DNA of 7,109 nucleotides from contig CANRDG010000093.1 in assembly GCA_947629275.1 (NCBI GenBank), positions 1 through 7,109 of the forward strand, given 5' to 3'. The notes under the pieces are model-generated. The model was not told the origin of the DNA. It saw only the letters and a program-made list of their open reading frames with translations, and made no database searches. The translations under genes were made by a program, and so were the position numbers. Shown here piece by piece: positions 5,667 to 7,109 of this stretch; the stretch's first letter is position 1; each line of letters opens with the position of its first letter. The DNA comes from an uncultured Clostridia bacterium (GTDB taxonomy: Bacteria; Bacillota; Clostridia; Oscillospirales; Ruminococcaceae).

Positions 5667-6479
5667 CTATATAAAAAAGTTTATTTTGTCTGCAAGCACT
5701 ACCCCTGTGATAAACACTGCCGTTACTAAAAGCGCGGCATAATCGCGGAAGGAAGTTTTCAGCTGCTTGAGCCGCGTTCTGCCCTCGCCGCCGTGATAGC
5801 AGCGACATTCCATGGCAAGTGCAAGTTCAACGGCGCGGCGAAATGACGAAACTATAAGCGGCACGAAAATAGGCACCAAGGCTTTTGCTCTTTTTATTAT
5901 AGAGCCTGTTTCCATATCTGCGCCCCTTGCTTTCTGCGCCGACATTATTTTGTCGGTATCTTCTATAAGCGTTGGTATAAAGCGCAGGGCTATAGTCATC
6001 ATCATGGCAAGCTCATGCACGGGTACTTTTATAACTTTCAGCGGCGAGAACAGCCTTTCTATGGCATCGGTCAGCTGTATGGGAGATGTGGTGTAAGTAA
6101 GCAGCGAAGAACCTACGATAAGCGCGACTATTCGTATTATCATGAACGCTGCGGTGGTAACGCCGAGCTTTGTTATTATGAGAAATTTCCACTTAAACAA
6201 AACGTCGCCTGTGCGTATAAAAAGCAGGTTCAGAAGCCCTGTGAATATCAGCAGCGGCATAAGCGGCTTTAAGCTTTTGAGCATCATTTTAAAGGGTATG
6301 CCCGAAAGCAGAAATGCGCCAAGCACGAACACCATTCCCACGCCAAGACCGAAGAATGTATCTGCTATAAAAAGCATAACTATAAACGCCACAATAAGTA
6401 TTATTTTTATCCGTGGGTCAAGGCGATGTATTATCGACTTACCGGGAAAATATTGACCTATGGTTATATCTTTGAGCAA
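5667..6479 (-). CDS. ecfT: Energy-coupling factor transporter transmembrane protein EcfT
   Basis: EcfT is the integral membrane scaffold that joins the two ECF ATPases to exchangeable substrate-binding S components. The 270-residue length is normal for the family. Hydrophobic segments lie at about 25-40, 44-60, 72-90, 105-128, 155-172 and 245-263. The coupling-helix region holds the first Ala-Arg-Gly motif (AQKARGAD, 184-186). The second ATPase-contact motif reads ECRCYHGGEGRT (224-235), keeping the arginine (R226) but with Cys on both sides in place of Ala and Gly. The start is a TTG: no other start codon gives a complete N-terminus, and AGGAG lies 9 bases before it. It follows ecfA2 by 12 bases, so the two are surely cotranscribed. 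truA, the common next gene, is displaced here by three small genes. Confidence 0.95.
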   Translation of the reverse strand: MLKDITIGQYFPGKSIIHRLDPRIKIILIVAFIVMLFIADTFFGLGVGMVFVLGAFLLSGIPFKMMLKSLKPLMPLLIFTGLLNLLFIRTGDVLFKWKFLIITKLGVTTAAFMIIRIVALIVGSSLLTYTTSPIQLTDAIERLFSPLKVIKVPVHELAMMMTIALRFIPTLIEDTDKIMSAQKARGADMETGSIIKRAKALVPIFVPLIVSSFRRAVELALAMECRCYHGGEGRTRLKQLKTSFRDYAALLVTAVFITGVVLADKINFFI

Positions 6480-6486
6480 CTGTTAT

Positions 6487-6494
6487 CTCTCCTA
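6487..6494 (-). promoter_or_regulatory. Ribosome binding site of ecfT, overlapping the ecfA2 stop
   Basis: The minus strand reads TAGGAGAG here. The first three bases are the ecfA2 stop codon and AGGAG is the Shine-Dalgarno core, 9 bases before the TTG at 6479. It decides the non-ATG start of ecfT. A ribosome ending ecfA2 would sit on this site, so the two genes are probably translationally linked. Confidence 0.7.
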
Positions 6495-7109
6495 CCTGTT
6501 TTCAAGCAGATGCATTATCAGCTTTTTGCCAAACTCCACTGTATAAACGTCGTCGTCTATCGGCACGCCTGCGGCTTTCAGTCTGTTGAAAACTCTTGTT
6601 ATCTGCGGCACTGCCAGACCCATTTGTTCAAGCTCTGCCGAGCGGTGGAACACGTTTACGGGGGTATCATAGCAGAACACTTTCGCTTTGTTCATAACAA
6701 GTATTTTCGTAGTGTGCTTTGCTATATCCTCCATAGAGTGCGAAACCATCATGACGGTGTTTTTCTTCTGTTGGTGATACTCGCGTATCTGCGCTAAAAT
6801 GGCATCTCTGCCCTTGGGGTCAAGTCCCGAGGCGGGTTCGTCAAGTATCAGAACTTTGGGATCCATAGCCATTACCCCTGCAATGGCAGCTCTCCTTTTC
6901 TGTCCGCCCGAAAGCTCAAAGGGGCTTTTTTCCATTATATCCTCGCTAAGTCCTACCATTCGCATGGATTCGCGTACACGCTTGTCTATCTCGCTGTCTG
7001 AAAGACCCATATTTTTAGGCCCGAAAGCTATGTCTTTATAAACGCTTTCTTCAAAAAGCTGATACTCGGGGTACTGAAACACCAGCCCGACTTTGAAGCG
7101 TATATCTCT
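6492..7109 (-). CDS. ecfA2: Energy-coupling factor transporter ATPase EcfA2, 5' end missing
   Basis: This is the cytoplasmic ABC ATPase that pairs with EcfA1 and EcfT to energise ECF importers of vitamins and metal ions. The 205 visible residues run off the right edge. About 80 N-terminal residues, including Walker A, are absent, judging from the usual length near 285. Visible motifs, numbered from the window edge, are the Q-loop (VFQYPEYQLF, Q12), the ABC signature LSGGQ (66-70), Walker B VLILDEP (86-92, catalytic E91), the D-loop SGLD and the switch histidine in MMVSHS (H124). The YPEYQLFEESV Q-loop context is typical of EcfA2; EcfA1 usually has a 'QNPDNQ' type. The stop codon TAG overlaps the ribosome binding site of ecfT, which starts 12 bases on. 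I see the motifs directly; the EcfA2 rather than EcfA1 call rests on the Q-loop and the position just before ecfT. ecfA1 is expected just outside the window. Confidence 0.95.
   Translation of the reverse strand, partial: RDIRFKVGLVFQYPEYQLFEESVYKDIAFGPKNMGLSDSEIDKRVRESMRMVGLSEDIMEKSPFELSGGQKRRAAIAGVMAMDPKVLILDEPASGLDPKGRDAILAQIREYHQQKKNTVMMVSHSMEDIAKHTTKILVMNKAKVFCYDTPVNVFHRSAELEQMGLAVPQITRVFNRLKAAGVPIDDDVYTVEFGKKLIMHLLENR

Larger units (their letters stand above)
1..7109 (-). other. Probable single transcription unit
   Basis: All eight genes point the same way. Gaps in order are 12 bases (ecfA2-ecfT), 28 (ecfT-paralog B), 18 (B-A, restored frame), 28 (A to the coiled-coil gene), a 1-base overlap (to truA), 30 (truA-propeller), 17 (propeller-CvpA) and 28 (CvpA-Clp). 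No GC-rich hairpin followed by a T run is visible in any gap. Internal promoters cannot be excluded, especially in the AT-rich gap after ecfT and before the Clp gene, which is often separately stress-induced in related bacteria. Confidence 0.55.

Noticed and set aside
5650..5700. A possible promoter in the AT-rich end of ecfT and the gap after it (TTGCAG, 16 bases, TATATA on the minus strand)
   Set aside because: Only three of six bases fit the -35 consensus, and AT-rich gaps give such matches by chance; not enough to list as a feature.

Overview
The window is a compact, single-direction block of genes, all read on the minus strand and listed here in transcription order, from the right edge leftwards. 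There are no tRNA, rRNA, CRISPR or insertion-sequence signals, no gene-free stretch over about 50 bases, and no convincing internal terminator. Gene content (ECF transporter genes next to truA, a zinc-finger Clp ATPase, CvpA), A/G-rich Shine-Dalgarno sites, frequent TTG/GTG starts and intermediate GC point to a low-to-mid GC Firmicute, most likely a gut clostridium of the Ruminococcus/Oscillospiraceae type. The lineage is inferred from these features, not from a search.

Right part (7109 to 5667): the C-terminal three quarters of an energy-coupling-factor ATPase (ecfA2) followed after 12 bases by the transmembrane partner ecfT. These form part of the shared energising module of ECF vitamin and metal importers. 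In Firmicutes the module commonly sits in the order ecfA1-ecfA2-ecfT-truA behind the ribosomal protein operon.

Middle part (5661 to 4889): where truA would normally follow ecfT directly, there is a small cassette of related genes. A ~210-bp tandem direct repeat carries two copies of a 65-codon gene with identical strong ribosome binding sites. A third gene carries the same domain behind a coiled coil. The domain has the pattern of an LSm/Sm-like beta barrel (inferred). The first-transcribed copy is out of frame by one base at a run of seven G. Adding one G restores a full-length protein, and the differences from its sister beyond the run are mostly synonymous, so this is a phase-variable switch, a very recent mutation or a sequencing error rather than an old pseudogene. 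This is the most interesting item in the window.

Left part (4889 to 1): truA (tRNA pseudouridine synthase, start overlapping the upstream stop), a membrane-anchored extracytoplasmic beta-propeller-like protein starting with TTG, a CvpA-type membrane protein with an unusually large acidic insertion, and most of a ClpE/ClpC-like AAA+ unfoldase with an N-terminal four-cysteine zinc finger and a ClpP-docking loop, cut by the left edge. Gaps of 30 bases or less suggest one transcription unit mixing transport, RNA modification, cell-envelope and protein quality control functions.
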